Origin: Clostridium sp. AF27-2AA
GTDB taxonomy: Bacteria; Bacillota; Clostridia; Lachnospirales; Lachnospiraceae
Assembly: GCF_003478505.1 (NCBI RefSeq)
Contig: NZ_QUFI01000005.1
Coordinates: forward strand, 114,167 to 159,573
DNA length: 45,407 bases
Direction of reading: 5' to 3'
This document shows positions 33,733 to 42,908 of the stretch, in pieces. Below the pieces are notes generated by a model. The model was not told where the DNA came from and did no database searches. It was given only the letters and a program-made list of their open reading frames with translations. The first letter of the stretch is position 1, and each line of letters begins with the position of its first letter. The translations under genes and the position numbers were made by a program.

Positions 33733-34497
33733 GTGAATCAGGATGCGATAAAGGTCAGCAATGTGACAATGCGCTTTAATCTGGAGCGCGAAAAAACAGA
33801 TAATGTAAAAGAATTTTTTATAAAAAAAATGAAGCGGAAGCTCCAGATAGACGCGTTCATTGCTTTGGAGGATGTGAGCTTTAGCGTAAAAAAAGGAGAA
33901 ATTTTTGGCCTGATTGGTGACAATGGGTGCGGAAAGAGTACTACACTTAAAATTATATCAGGAATCATAACTCCTACAAAGGGCAGTGTAGAAGTAGATG
34001 GAAGCATTTCTCCACTGATTGAGCTGGGCGCCGGCTTTGATATCGAACTTACAGCGAAAGAAAATATCCTTTTGAATGGACTGACGCTCGGTTATTCAAA
34101 AAAGTTTATTGAGTCGAAACAGGAAGAAATCATTGAATTCTCTGAATTAAGAGACTTTATGGATGTTCCAATCAAAAACTATTCGTCTGGTATGGTTGCG
34201 CGACTGGGCTTTGCGATAGCGACTCTTGTAAAGCCAGATATCTTAATTGTAGATGAAATCTTATCAGTTGGTGATATGAGTTTCCAGGAAAAATGTGAAC
34301 GGCGAATTAAGGAACTGATGGATGGAGGAACGACTGTTCTTATTGTGTCGCATAGCATTCGACAGATAGAAGAGCTTTGTAACCGTGTATTATGGCTGGA
34401 TCATGGACATATGGTTGCTATGGGAGATACCCAGACAGTCTGCGACTTTTATAAAAGAAAAGATTACGATGGAGCGAGACAGTATGCGGCTACCTAA
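33733..34497 (+). CDS. Polysaccharide ABC exporter, ATPase (Wzt/TagH type)
   Basis: A 254-residue ATP-binding subunit. Walker A is GDNGCGKST, the signature motif is YSSGMVARLGFA, Walker B is ILIVDEIL and the switch His lies in VSHSIRQIEEL. The sequence ends at the ABC domain and lacks the C-terminal carbohydrate-binding domain found in some Wzt proteins, so it probably does not recognise a chain-end cap. The next gene starts inside its last codons. Confidence 0.93.
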   Translation: MNQDAIKVSNVTMRFNLEREKTDNVKEFFIKKMKRKLQIDAFIALEDVSFSVKKGEIFGLIGDNGCGKSTTLKIISGIITPTKGSVEVDGSISPLIELGAGFDIELTAKENILLNGLTLGYSKKFIESKQEEIIEFSELRDFMDVPIKNYSSGMVARLGFAIATLVKPDILIVDEILSVGDMSFQEKCERRIKELMDGGTTVLIVSHSIRQIEELCNRVLWLDHGHMVAMGDTQTVCDFYKRKDYDGARQYAAT

Positions 34498-35665
34498 AGT
34501 ATTAAGACGTTTGAAACCACTTGTTGCACATCAGCTGGAAATGTTTTTGCTGTGGTATTATAGTGCCACAGCAAAACAGCGGCGTCCAAAACATGAAACA
34601 GGAAGGATTCTTCTGGCCCGGACAGACGGGCTGGGAGATTTTATTATATGGCTGAGTTGTGCGCAGAAATTCAGGGAATTGTATCCGGATAAAAAGATTG
34701 TTGTGATGCTGGATTCCATTAAACCTACCTTAGAACTGGTGCAGGAGATGCCGCAGTGGTTTGATGAGGTCTTTAATATTGATATTCATAATTACACACG
34801 ATTTTTTGAGTTCCGAAAAATGCAGAAAATGGAATTTGACCTGCTTATACAGCCGGCATATTCCAGAGTTGCCTTTACGGATATTTTAGTGTTTGCCTGC
34901 AAAGCAGGAAAACGTATTACTCTGGACACCAACGCAAAATTTCTTTCCAGGACACAGCTCAAGTGGACAAATCGTGGTTATGATCAGATTATCCCGGCAT
35001 CATCCGGAATCAAGCATGAATTGATTCGGTGTGGAGAACTGATTCGTGGCCTGGGTGATGAAAGTTTTCAGGTGGGTTTCCCGGACCTTCGTGAAGATAA
35101 TTCGAATAAAGGACATTATTTTGTGGGATTTCCAGCAGCATCTGGTCCGACAAAAATCTGGGAACCGGAAAAATATGCGAGAGTTCTCGACGCAATTATA
35201 GAGAAAAGCGGCTGGGATTGTATCTTAAGTGGAGGTCAGGCTGATTCTGTATTGATTGAAGAAGTGATTTCCAATATGAAGCATGCTGAGACAGTCAAGA
35301 ATTATGCAGGATGCTGCAGCCTGGCACAGACTATCCATTTATTAAATGGCTCCCGCATGGCAATTGGAAACGATACAGGTGCTATGCATATGGCTGTAGC
35401 ATGCAGACTTCCTTCGGTAGTTCTCATGGGAGATAATGAATTGGGAAGATTTTTCCCATATACGTGTGAGAAAGATGAGAAGCTGCCCTTATGGGTTGTT
35501 GATGCTAATCTGGAGTGCAAAGGCTGCAATGCAATGAAAGATGTTCCGTGCAAGTATCCGTTCGGAGAACGGGGGACTTATTACTGCATTGCAAGCATCA
35601 CTGTGGAGAAATGTATGGAAGCTGTGAATCAGTGTCTGGAGTGGGTGAGAAAAAATGAAAGATAA
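34484..35665 (+). CDS. GT9 glycosyltransferase, heptosyltransferase-like (1 of 3)
   Basis: A 393-residue GT-B enzyme of the ADP-heptose heptosyltransferase family. It has the N-terminal ILLARTDGLGDFIIWL, the donor-site half VGFPAASGPTKIWEPEKYA and the conserved IGNDTGAMHMAVACRLPSV. Near the end a Cys-rich stretch (CKGCNAMKDVPC...YYC) is shared in spacing with the next two proteins. The start at 34484 was chosen over 34469 and 34385 because of the GGAG nine bases upstream and the short overlap with the ATPase gene. Upstream ADP-heptose genes suggest a heptose donor. Confidence 0.87.
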   Translation: MRLPKVLRRLKPLVAHQLEMFLLWYYSATAKQRRPKHETGRILLARTDGLGDFIIWLSCAQKFRELYPDKKIVVMLDSIKPTLELVQEMPQWFDEVFNIDIHNYTRFFEFRKMQKMEFDLLIQPAYSRVAFTDILVFACKAGKRITLDTNAKFLSRTQLKWTNRGYDQIIPASSGIKHELIRCGELIRGLGDESFQVGFPDLREDNSNKGHYFVGFPAASGPTKIWEPEKYARVLDAIIEKSGWDCILSGGQADSVLIEEVISNMKHAETVKNYAGCCSLAQTIHLLNGSRMAIGNDTGAMHMAVACRLPSVVLMGDNELGRFFPYTCEKDEKLPLWVVDANLECKGCNAMKDVPCKYPFGERGTYYCIASITVEKCMEAVNQCLEWVRKNER

Positions 35666-36818
35666 AATCAAGCGGTTTATATCGGTTTGTTTGAATGAAA
35701 GTCTATTCCATATTTTGAGAATAAAGGCCCGAAAATCATATAAGGGCAATAGCAATCATATTTTTGTTTTACGTTTTGCACATATTGGAGATTTCTGCAT
35801 CTGGCTTGACAGCGCTCGTGCATTTCGTAACCTTTACCCCGATAAGAAAATCATATTTTTAACATATTCCTATAAAAATGTTCAGGAACTGGCAGAAGCT
35901 ACAGGATATTTTGATAAAGTCATCAGTCTGGATACCGAGGGATTTCACCGGATTAAAGCTTTGAGAGAGGCAGCAGGATTCTGTGGTGATACGATCATTA
36001 ATGCAAATCCATCCAGATCATTACTGTCAGATTTATTTGTTCTGGCAGTGAATGTCCGGCATCGCATTGCGCAGCAGAGTGATCATGCGGAATTGTCCGC
36101 CACAAAGATGAAGCGTTCTGATAAAATTTATGAAAAAGTGATTCCCTGTAATCTAAAAGCAATGGAACTAATAAAAAATGCGGAATTCATGCGTGGATTA
36201 GGCTTGAAAGATTTTAAAGCAGATTTGTCAGTACTTCCTGATGTACCGTGTGATGTGGATACTCCAACACAGAAATATGCTGTTATTTTCCCTGATGCCG
36301 ATGCACCAATTCAGATGTGGAATTATAAGAACTATGTAAAAGTGGTCCAGAATTTGATTTCAGAATATGGAGTACAATGTCTGATTCTGGGTGGTAATCG
36401 ATACAGGGATACAGGTGCTGCCATTGAAAAAGAGGTAAATTCTTCGCTTTGTAAAAACCGTATGGGAGAAACTAATTTGGTGCAGTGCATTCAGCTGGTG
36501 CGGAATGCAAGCATTGTTATATCGAATGATACTGGCGGTGCCCATATTGCAGCTGCAACCAGAACGCCTTGCGTTGTTCTTGCCGCTGGATGGAACCGGG
36601 GTAGATTTTTCCCTTATCAGGTTGAGACAGAAGGAGAAACGCTGCTTCCGGTGGATGTTGTTACGAATTTACCGTGCCTTGGATGTGGCATTGAAAATAT
36701 CAACCGATTTGATCCGGAATGTGGAATTGACGGTGTTCCGAGATGCATTGCTATGAACACACCCGAAGTAATAAATGAAAAGATAAAAGAACTGTGGGAG
36801 AAATGTTATGGGAAATAA
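35655..36818 (+). CDS. GT9 glycosyltransferase, heptosyltransferase-like (2 of 3)
   Basis: A 387-residue member of the same family: FVLRFAHIGDFCIWLDSARA at the N-terminus, IFPDADAPIQMWNYKNYV, and the donor-site VISNDTGGAHIAAATRTPCV. A Cys-rich tail CLGCGIENINRFDPECG repeats the pattern of the first copy. It overlaps the preceding gene by 11 bases and the following gene by 11, so the three GT9 genes are translationally coupled. Tandem paralogues usually add successive residues of one glycan; which linkage each makes cannot be read. Confidence 0.87.
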   Translation: MKDKIKRFISVCLNESLFHILRIKARKSYKGNSNHIFVLRFAHIGDFCIWLDSARAFRNLYPDKKIIFLTYSYKNVQELAEATGYFDKVISLDTEGFHRIKALREAAGFCGDTIINANPSRSLLSDLFVLAVNVRHRIAQQSDHAELSATKMKRSDKIYEKVIPCNLKAMELIKNAEFMRGLGLKDFKADLSVLPDVPCDVDTPTQKYAVIFPDADAPIQMWNYKNYVKVVQNLISEYGVQCLILGGNRYRDTGAAIEKEVNSSLCKNRMGETNLVQCIQLVRNASIVISNDTGGAHIAAATRTPCVVLAAGWNRGRFFPYQVETEGETLLPVDVVTNLPCLGCGIENINRFDPECGIDGVPRCIAMNTPEVINEKIKELWEKCYGK

Positions 36819-37968
36819 ACTGGAAAAACTACGGAAAATCAAGGATCGTATGCGAGATGAACTTTTTATATTCAAGCATGCTCATCTGGTGAAAGCCATG
36901 ATTGAATCCACAGAGGATGATCTGGTTAATAAAGAGGAGTGCGATGAGCACAGCATATCCATTGCATTTCGACCGACCGGTGGATTTGGAGACTATATCA
37001 TTAGTTCTAAGCTTCTGGATGAACTTTTGGAATTAGTACCGTGTCATATTTTGGTGTTTTGTGAGAACGTAACATTTGGACATGCCGTATATGATGGACG
37101 TAAAAATACCAGCGTGCTGCCAATTAATACATTTTATTCTCAGATGTGGAAATATGATCTGGCATTAACCGTGGAACACTTTGTGCATATTGAGCGGATG
37201 AATGCGAATAAAATTGCAAGAATCAGTCCGGCTTTCATGGATAAACTCAATAAGCTGGAGCGGAGTTATAAAACATATTATCCGGAAATTCAGCAACAGT
37301 GGTTCCGGGAGGCGATGCATTTTAAACGCTGCGAGTACAAGGGGATTAACCGATGGACAGAACTGAGACATGAAGGCGTCTTCAAGATTGAGAACCAGAA
37401 AACGTGGATCCCATTGCGGGAAGAGTTTTATCAGCGTTTTGTGGAGCTGGGACTGGAGAATAAGCGCTACATTACCTTAAACCGTGGAGCTGACAGTATG
37501 GGGCGCAGCAAAATGCAGACTAAGGTGTGGCCATTAGAGCATTATAATCATTTTGTAACACTGTTTCGTGAAAAGTATCCGGATATTGCGATTATTCAGG
37601 TCGGTGCATCTGGCAACACTAAAATAGAAGGAGTAGATCAGATTATTTTTGGAGAAAGTCTGGAAGTGACGAAATGGATTTTGAAAAACTCCATGCTGCA
37701 TGTAGACTGTGAAGGTGGCCTGGTACATTTGGCTACACAGTTTGACACAAAATGTGCTGTTATATTTGGACCAACGCCGAAGCATTTCTATGAGTATCCG
37801 CAGAACATCAATATTGTTTATGAGGGATGCAATAACTGTATGGGAACGTATCCGGATTGGGCGTTTGACTGTTTTAAGGGATTGGCAGAACCGGAGTGTA
37901 TGTATAAGGTTACTGCGGAAATTGTAATGGATAAAATTGAAGGATTTTTGGATGCGCAATTATCGTAA
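36808..37968 (+). CDS. GT9 glycosyltransferase, heptosyltransferase-like (3 of 3)
   Basis: A 386-residue more divergent GT9 protein. The N-terminal loop is FRPTGGFGDYIISSKLLDE, the central part has NRGADSMGRSKMQTKVWPL, and the donor region is VDCEGGLVHLATQFDTKCAV, where the usual Asn-Asp-Thr-Gly is replaced by Asp-Cys-Glu-Gly. That replacement points to a different donor or altered specificity. The Cys-rich tail CNNCMGTYPDWAFDCF is kept. GGGAG precedes the ATG. Confidence 0.82.
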   Translation: MGNKLEKLRKIKDRMRDELFIFKHAHLVKAMIESTEDDLVNKEECDEHSISIAFRPTGGFGDYIISSKLLDELLELVPCHILVFCENVTFGHAVYDGRKNTSVLPINTFYSQMWKYDLALTVEHFVHIERMNANKIARISPAFMDKLNKLERSYKTYYPEIQQQWFREAMHFKRCEYKGINRWTELRHEGVFKIENQKTWIPLREEFYQRFVELGLENKRYITLNRGADSMGRSKMQTKVWPLEHYNHFVTLFREKYPDIAIIQVGASGNTKIEGVDQIIFGESLEVTKWILKNSMLHVDCEGGLVHLATQFDTKCAVIFGPTPKHFYEYPQNINIVYEGCNNCMGTYPDWAFDCFKGLAEPECMYKVTAEIVMDKIEGFLDAQLS

Positions 37969-37988
37969 TTGGCTTGTGAGGTGTGAGT

Positions 37989-39125
37989 ATGAAAAAAATT
38001 CATTTTATTAATCGGATTGATTGGGATAATGCAGGGGATTGGGGATGTTGCCCACTTAATTACTATTTGGATTATTTTGAACAATTTAACCTGATTAGAC
38101 ATGACATTGATTTTATCGATTATAAAGAAATTGAACCAGAAGATGTAGTTATACTAGGGGGAAGTGGTCTTTTTAATGTAACACGCTCTTTTAATGAAGC
38201 AATCAACAAAATATTGGAAAGATGCAATCATGTGATTGCATGGAGTGCTGGTTTTAACACTCATGATAAGCAGTGGTTTCAGGGAACAGATTTTCCAACT
38301 ATTAGTATGGATAAATTCTCAATGCTTAGTATTAGAGATTATCAACACCCATCTGGTATTGAATGGTTGCCGGATCCGAGTGCGGCTGCAATCCCAAAAG
38401 ATTTTTTGAAGTCACAGCAGAATACTATTAGAAAATATGGTGTAATTGAGCACAAGGATTTGCCTATAAAAGGGATAGGCTACATTGAAGATAGAATTAA
38501 GAATAGTGAGAGCCTGTATAACATTTTAAAATTTATTTGTGAATCAGAAGTAGTTATAACAAATTCGTATCATTGTGCCTATTGGTCAATTTTGTTACAG
38601 CGAAAGACGATTGTTATAAATAAATGGAGTACAAAATTTAATTATTTTAAATACAAACCAGAGTTCATTGAATCTAAAAATGAAGACGCAGTCCCTGTTG
38701 AATTATTGGAAAATGCAAGTAAAGTTGCTCAAATATATGTGAATGCTTATGCTGAAGCAGTAAGCATGAATGATGCATATTTTGAACGAGTAAAAAAGCT
38801 GATATTGGAATTGAATGTTCCTAAAAGTAAAGAATATCAAGAGTTTTATGAAATGACATATATGAAGTCTTGGAATATTCAATCTAAATTGGCAGAAGTA
38901 AGTCGATTATCCGAACGTATGGAATATCTGCAAAATGCAATAAATGACTTGCATGATGAATTATATGAAGTAATTGACCGATTACATGACGAAGTTTATG
39001 TTCGGATTAATCAGGAACATGAAGAATTATATGGTGCCGTTAATGGATTACATGATGAGTTATATGAGCGAATTAATCAAGAACATGACGAATTCTATAA
39101 AGTGCTACATAAACATAGGGAATAA
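37989..39125 (+). CDS. Polysaccharide pyruvyl transferase-like protein with coiled-coil tail
   Basis: A 378-residue protein. Residues ~1-290 resemble the polysaccharide pyruvyl transferase family (GDWGCCPLNYYLDYF near the start, VVILGGSGLFNV, VITNSYHCAYWSILL), enzymes that place ketal-pyruvate on glycans using phosphoenolpyruvate. Residues 319-373 are five 11-residue repeats of the form xxLHDELYxxI, forming a likely coiled coil that is not part of the family. The ATG at 37989 follows GAGGTG by five bases. Base composition becomes clearly AT-richer from here on. The fold assignment is moderate; some such proteins act in non-pyruvyl reactions. Confidence 0.72.
   Translation: MKKIHFINRIDWDNAGDWGCCPLNYYLDYFEQFNLIRHDIDFIDYKEIEPEDVVILGGSGLFNVTRSFNEAINKILERCNHVIAWSAGFNTHDKQWFQGTDFPTISMDKFSMLSIRDYQHPSGIEWLPDPSAAAIPKDFLKSQQNTIRKYGVIEHKDLPIKGIGYIEDRIKNSESLYNILKFICESEVVITNSYHCAYWSILLQRKTIVINKWSTKFNYFKYKPEFIESKNEDAVPVELLENASKVAQIYVNAYAEAVSMNDAYFERVKKLILELNVPKSKEYQEFYEMTYMKSWNIQSKLAEVSRLSERMEYLQNAINDLHDELYEVIDRLHDEVYVRINQEHEELYGAVNGLHDELYERINQEHDEFYKVLHKHRE
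38943..39107 (+). repeat. Five 33-bp repeats encoding an 11-residue coiled-coil motif
   Basis: Consecutive 33-base units encode NDLHDELYEVI, DRLHDEVYVRI, NQEHEELYGAV, NGLHDELYERI and NQEHDEFYKVL. The invariant His-acidic-Glu and Tyr positions on an 11-residue period indicate a hendecad coiled coil. Codons differ between units, so this is an old or selected repeat rather than a recent slippage product. Confidence 0.88.
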
Positions 39126-39193
39126 ATGCGTATGTTGTTGAAGCAATTTTTTGAAATTAGAATTAGAAAAAATTAATGTTTTTTCATGTAATT

Positions 39194-39222
39194 TTGTATT
39201 TATAAAAAAGCTTGTTTATATA
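39194..39222 (+). promoter_or_regulatory. Candidate promoter before the glycyl radical enzyme gene group
   Basis: TTGTAT at 39194-39199, a 17-base spacer and TATATA at 39217-39222. A CTAGGAA/TTCCTAG inverted repeat (39235-39241 with 39249-39255) lies just downstream and could be an operator or hairpin. The 255-base gap shows no gene. Confidence 0.45.
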
Positions 39223-39380
39223 GTATTATAGATACTAGGAACAATCATTTCCTAGGGGAGGCTGGTATTAGAATAATACGATTACGGTATATTCGATAAG
39301 GTATTGTTTGAGTAAAGAAATGTTTTGGAAAAGTTGTAGGAAAGAATTTTGCAAATGATTAAAAGTTTTAGGAGGAGCAA

Positions 39381-40091
39381 ATGAAAATGGATTCTATTTA
39401 TGTTGTTATGCCTGCATATAATGAGGAAGAAAATATTGAGGCAGTTGTCAGACAGTGGTACCCAGTATTAGAAATGGCGGGGGAGCAATCAAGACTTGTA
39501 ATAGCTGATAATGGAAGCAAAGATGCAACACATGAAATTTTGATGAAATTAAAAGAGAGCATGCCACAGTTGGAAATTCTTGAGAAGACCGATAGATATC
39601 ATGGTCCAAAGGTGATTGCATTATATAAATATGCGATTAAGAATGGGGCGGATTATATTTTCCAGACGGATTCTGATGGTCAGACAAATCCGGAGGAATT
39701 TGCGGCATTTTGGCAGCTCAGAGATAAGTATGATGCGGTTTTAGGCCACAGGAGCGTGCGTGGAGACGGAAAGTCAAGAGCATTTGTAGAACATGTAGTA
39801 TGTTTCCTTTTGAGGTGTATTTTTGGAGTAAAGGTTCCTGATGCTAATGCTCCATATAGATTGATGAAAGCTAGTTTGGTTGATAAATACATAGATCGTT
39901 TGCCTGAAGATTTTAATATTCCTAATATTATGTTTACGACATATTTTGCATATTATCAAGAACGTATAACGTTCAGAGAGATTTCATTCAAACCACGTCA
40001 GGGTGGGGTAAACTCAATAAATATTCCCAGAATTATAAAAATTGGTTGGAAAGCAGTTGGAGATTTTAGAAAATTGAAACGGGAAATGTGA
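39381..40091 (+). CDS. Family 2 glycosyltransferase, DPM/GtrB-like
   Basis: A 236-residue GT-A transferase resembling dolichol- or undecaprenyl-phosphate sugar synthases. It opens with SIYVVMPAYNEEENIEAVV, followed by LVIADNGSKDAT and the DxD-type motif FQTDSDGQTNPEEF, then KPRQGGVNSINIPR. It lacks the two C-terminal membrane helices of typical GtrB, as in soluble DPM1-type enzymes. AGGAGG stands five bases upstream. With the GtrA-like protein and the polytopic protein downstream it suggests a lipid-carrier glycan-decoration module; the glycyl radical enzyme starts ten bases after it. Confidence 0.87.
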   Translation: MKMDSIYVVMPAYNEEENIEAVVRQWYPVLEMAGEQSRLVIADNGSKDATHEILMKLKESMPQLEILEKTDRYHGPKVIALYKYAIKNGADYIFQTDSDGQTNPEEFAAFWQLRDKYDAVLGHRSVRGDGKSRAFVEHVVCFLLRCIFGVKVPDANAPYRLMKASLVDKYIDRLPEDFNIPNIMFTTYFAYYQERITFREISFKPRQGGVNSINIPRIIKIGWKAVGDFRKLKREM

Positions 40092-40101
40092 GGATACCAA
40101 A

Positions 40102-42117
40102 ATGAACACAATAATGAATTTGTTGATAAAAATATATAAAAAGTATGGGCATTTGTTTCAGGGAAGACTTTTTTCAGCAGTTATTTTATTTTACAAGTAT
40201 AATCGTGTTAATGAGAAAAAGGGTGATACAGTAAAATTCATATTGGATCATTTATCAGATATGAAGGTGTATGGTGGAACAAAAAGAAAATCAATTGAAA
40301 AGCTTTTGGCGCAGGCAGAATTTGATAATGAAGGATGCACAAACTTTATTTACACATGGGATATTTTTAAAAGCGCAAAGATTCACAATAAGATTATAGG
40401 AAACTGTACCATTGAGTATAATAAAGTCTTGAAGTATCCATTACAAGACTATTATATGGAGTCATCATCTGATTTTGCAAATGATAATAATGCTGTATTA
40501 GATGCTATTTTTAAATATCTTGAAAGACTAAAAATCTATGTGCGTGAAAGCAATATAGAGAATAAAGAAAACATTGTTAAATACATTGATCGAATGAAAA
40601 ATAAAAAAGCAGAATCTCTGGAGGAGGCACTGCAAAGAATTTTGATAGTGAATCAGATACAGTGGCAGCTGGGACATATTTTGGTAGGATTAGGCAGATT
40701 AGATTACTATTTGGATTCTTATCAGTGTGAAGAAGCGGAAGCGGAGCAATTGTTTACAGAGTTTTTCTCTTTGATTCATAAATATTATGTGATGAAAAGT
40801 AACGCGCTTATGGGCGATACAGGACAGATTGTTATTTTGGGTGGTACATTAGAGGATGATACATATTTTTATGGTAGATATACCAAATTGATCATGCGTG
40901 TTATACAGAAACTTGGACTTCCAGATCCTAAAGTTTTACTTAGAACTAGTGAGAAAATGCCGTCTGAATTATGGGATGATGTTGTGGCAACTATGGCATC
41001 CAATGTAGGAAGTCCACTTATATCGAATGATGATCAGATTATACCAAGCATGATTCAGTTTGGATATGAGAAAGCAGATGCTTGTAACTATATAACGTCC
41101 GCTTGTTGGGAGCCGGTAGCAGGGGAATCCTACGAACAAAATAATATTCTTTCATTGAATTATCTTGATCCATTTAATTATATTTCTGATAATGAGGACT
41201 TAAATACGATTCAATCAATGGACATTTTGCTGTCTATGTACAGGAAAGGGCTGGAAAAGTCTATTGAAAAGATAACAAAGTACTTATCTACTATAAAATG
41301 GGAAAAAGATCCTTTATATTCTATGTTTTCGAAAAATGCAAGATCAGTTGAACTTGATGTTAGCGAAGGCGGTGCAAAATATAATAATTATGGAATATTG
41401 ACTGTTGGTATGGCTAATGCAGTTAACTCATTTGCGAACATAAAAAAATTCGTATTTGAGGAAAAACGATATACCTATAAAGAGTTAGATTCATATAGAA
41501 AGAAAAATTTCCAAGGTGCAGAAGAATTATTAAAAGAACTTAACGATAGTCCAAAAGTATTTGCCAGAGATGATATGGAAATAATTGCTTTCGTGAATAA
41601 GATTACGGAAATGACGACAGAGATAATAAGCACTTATAGAAATCCATTTGGCGGAAAGCTTAAATTTGGACTGAGTTCACCGCATTATATTATGGATAGT
41701 GTGGATTATCCAGCGTCATTTGATGGACGAAAAAACAAAGCGCCGTTTTCTGTTCATATTTCATCAGGGACAGGTATTGCGTACACAGAGTTATTCAATT
41801 TTGCTGCACAGTTAGATTGCTCCGAGGACAGATTCAATGGTAATGTAGTTGACTTTATGGTTTCTCCTAACTTTGTGAGCAGAAATGTTAAGAATTTTGC
41901 AATCCTTTTAAAAGCAGCATTTAAAAAGGGTGTTTGCCAAATGCAGGCCAATATTGTTGATAGTAAAACACTTATTGCAGCGAAGAAAAATCCAAAAGAG
42001 TTTCCGAATTTAATTGTTCGGGTGTGGGGCTTTAACGCATACTTTAATGAATTGCCAGAAGAATACAAGGATTATTTAATAGAAAGGGCGATTCAAAGTG
42101 AACTTACGTTTAACTAG
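40102..42117 (+). CDS. Glycyl radical enzyme (PFL/dehydratase superfamily), unknown substrate
   Basis: A 671-residue glycyl radical enzyme. The C-terminal radical loop is VRVWGFNAYFNELP with Gly643, preceded by the family segment QANIVDSKTL. The thiyl-radical Cys335 lies in TSACWEP; the C-x-E-P form with Glu337 is the pattern of C-O/C-N cleaving members (glycerol dehydratase, choline lyase), not of pyruvate formate-lyase, which has Cys-Cys. SVDYPASFDGRKNKAP matches the TPDGR region. It is shorter than usual members (~750-850), mostly at the N-terminus. The activase gene overlaps its end. Its place among glycan genes is unusual; acting on a sugar or lipid-linked precursor is inferred, and the substrate cannot be read from sequence. 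Confidence 0.87.
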   Translation: MNTIMNLLIKIYKKYGHLFQGRLFSAVILFYKYNRVNEKKGDTVKFILDHLSDMKVYGGTKRKSIEKLLAQAEFDNEGCTNFIYTWDIFKSAKIHNKIIGNCTIEYNKVLKYPLQDYYMESSSDFANDNNAVLDAIFKYLERLKIYVRESNIENKENIVKYIDRMKNKKAESLEEALQRILIVNQIQWQLGHILVGLGRLDYYLDSYQCEEAEAEQLFTEFFSLIHKYYVMKSNALMGDTGQIVILGGTLEDDTYFYGRYTKLIMRVIQKLGLPDPKVLLRTSEKMPSELWDDVVATMASNVGSPLISNDDQIIPSMIQFGYEKADACNYITSACWEPVAGESYEQNNILSLNYLDPFNYISDNEDLNTIQSMDILLSMYRKGLEKSIEKITKYLSTIKWEKDPLYSMFSKNARSVELDVSEGGAKYNNYGILTVGMANAVNSFANIKKFVFEEKRYTYKELDSYRKKNFQGAEELLKELNDSPKVFARDDMEIIAFVNKITEMTTEIISTYRNPFGGKLKFGLSSPHYIMDSVDYPASFDGRKNKAPFSVHISSGTGIAYTELFNFAAQLDCSEDRFNGNVVDFMVSPNFVSRNVKNFAILLKAAFKKGVCQMQANIVDSKTLIAAKKNPKEFPNLIVRVWGFNAYFNELPEEYKDYLIERAIQSELTFN

Positions 42118-42865
42118 CATTCAAAGATTTAGCACATATGATGGACCTGGTATTAGAACAACGCTTTTTCTTAAGGGGTGTCAGATACGATGCCCCTGGT
42201 GTGCAAATCCAGAAAACCTAAATTATGAGATACAACCATATGTTAGCGAAAATGGAACACCTATGGTCTTCGGCAAAGATTATGAGATACAAGAAGTTTT
42301 AGAAATTTGCCTTAGAGATAAAGATTATTATAGTGATGAGGGCGGCGTAACAGCTTCTGGGGGAGAAGCCTTGCTTCAGTATGAAGCATTGGGCGAACTA
42401 TTCAAAAGATTGAAAGACAATGGTATTTCATGTGGAATAGAAACTTCTCTTTATGCGCCAAAACGTGCTGTTGAAGTTGTTGCACCGTACCTGGATTTTG
42501 CATATGTTGATATAAAAATATTGGATAAAAGGCGGGCAAAATATTGTCTTAATGCTGATATTGATGTGTATAAATCTAATGTAGATTATTTCTTTGAAAT
42601 GGTGGGGAATAAAAAAATAACAACGAGAATTCCTATTGTACCTGGAATAACAGATGATGAGAGTTGTTTGAATTTGTGTGTTGAGTTTTTAGCTGAATAC
42701 AAACCTGCTAAGTGTGAGATTTTTAGTGTACACAATTTGGGAAAAGCAAAGTACAGAAGTTTGGGCTTACCATATGCAGAATTTAAAAAAGCTGATGGTG
42801 ATATGCTTGAACGAATAAGGGACAGGCTATTGACATCAGGAGTACCTGTCTCAATAAATACTTAA
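42098..42865 (+). CDS. Glycyl radical enzyme activating enzyme (radical SAM)
   Basis: A 255-residue radical-SAM protein that makes the glycyl radical on its partner. It has TYDGPGIRTTLFLKGC and the iron-sulfur site C28-QIR-C32-PW-C35, followed by NPENL, the SAM-binding SGGE (87-90), and a TRIPIVPGITDD strand. It lacks the extra ferredoxin-type Cys clusters of many dehydratase activases and so resembles the short PFL-activase form. The GTG at 42098 lies inside the end of the enzyme gene (20-base overlap), with AAAGGG nine bases upstream: tight translational coupling to its substrate protein. Confidence 0.93.
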   Translation: MNLRLTSIQRFSTYDGPGIRTTLFLKGCQIRCPWCANPENLNYEIQPYVSENGTPMVFGKDYEIQEVLEICLRDKDYYSDEGGVTASGGEALLQYEALGELFKRLKDNGISCGIETSLYAPKRAVEVVAPYLDFAYVDIKILDKRRAKYCLNADIDVYKSNVDYFFEMVGNKKITTRIPIVPGITDDESCLNLCVEFLAEYKPAKCEIFSVHNLGKAKYRSLGLPYAEFKKADGDMLERIRDRLLTSGVPVSINT

Positions 42866-42908
42866 GTACAGTGATATAAATAATAAATGAAAGATGCGAG
42901 TGAGAAAT

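Noticed and set aside
34385..34483. N-terminal extension of the first GT9 gene
   Set aside because: It would overlap the ABC ATPase gene by more than 100 bases and has no homologous-looking N-terminal sequence; a start at 34484 has a ribosome site.
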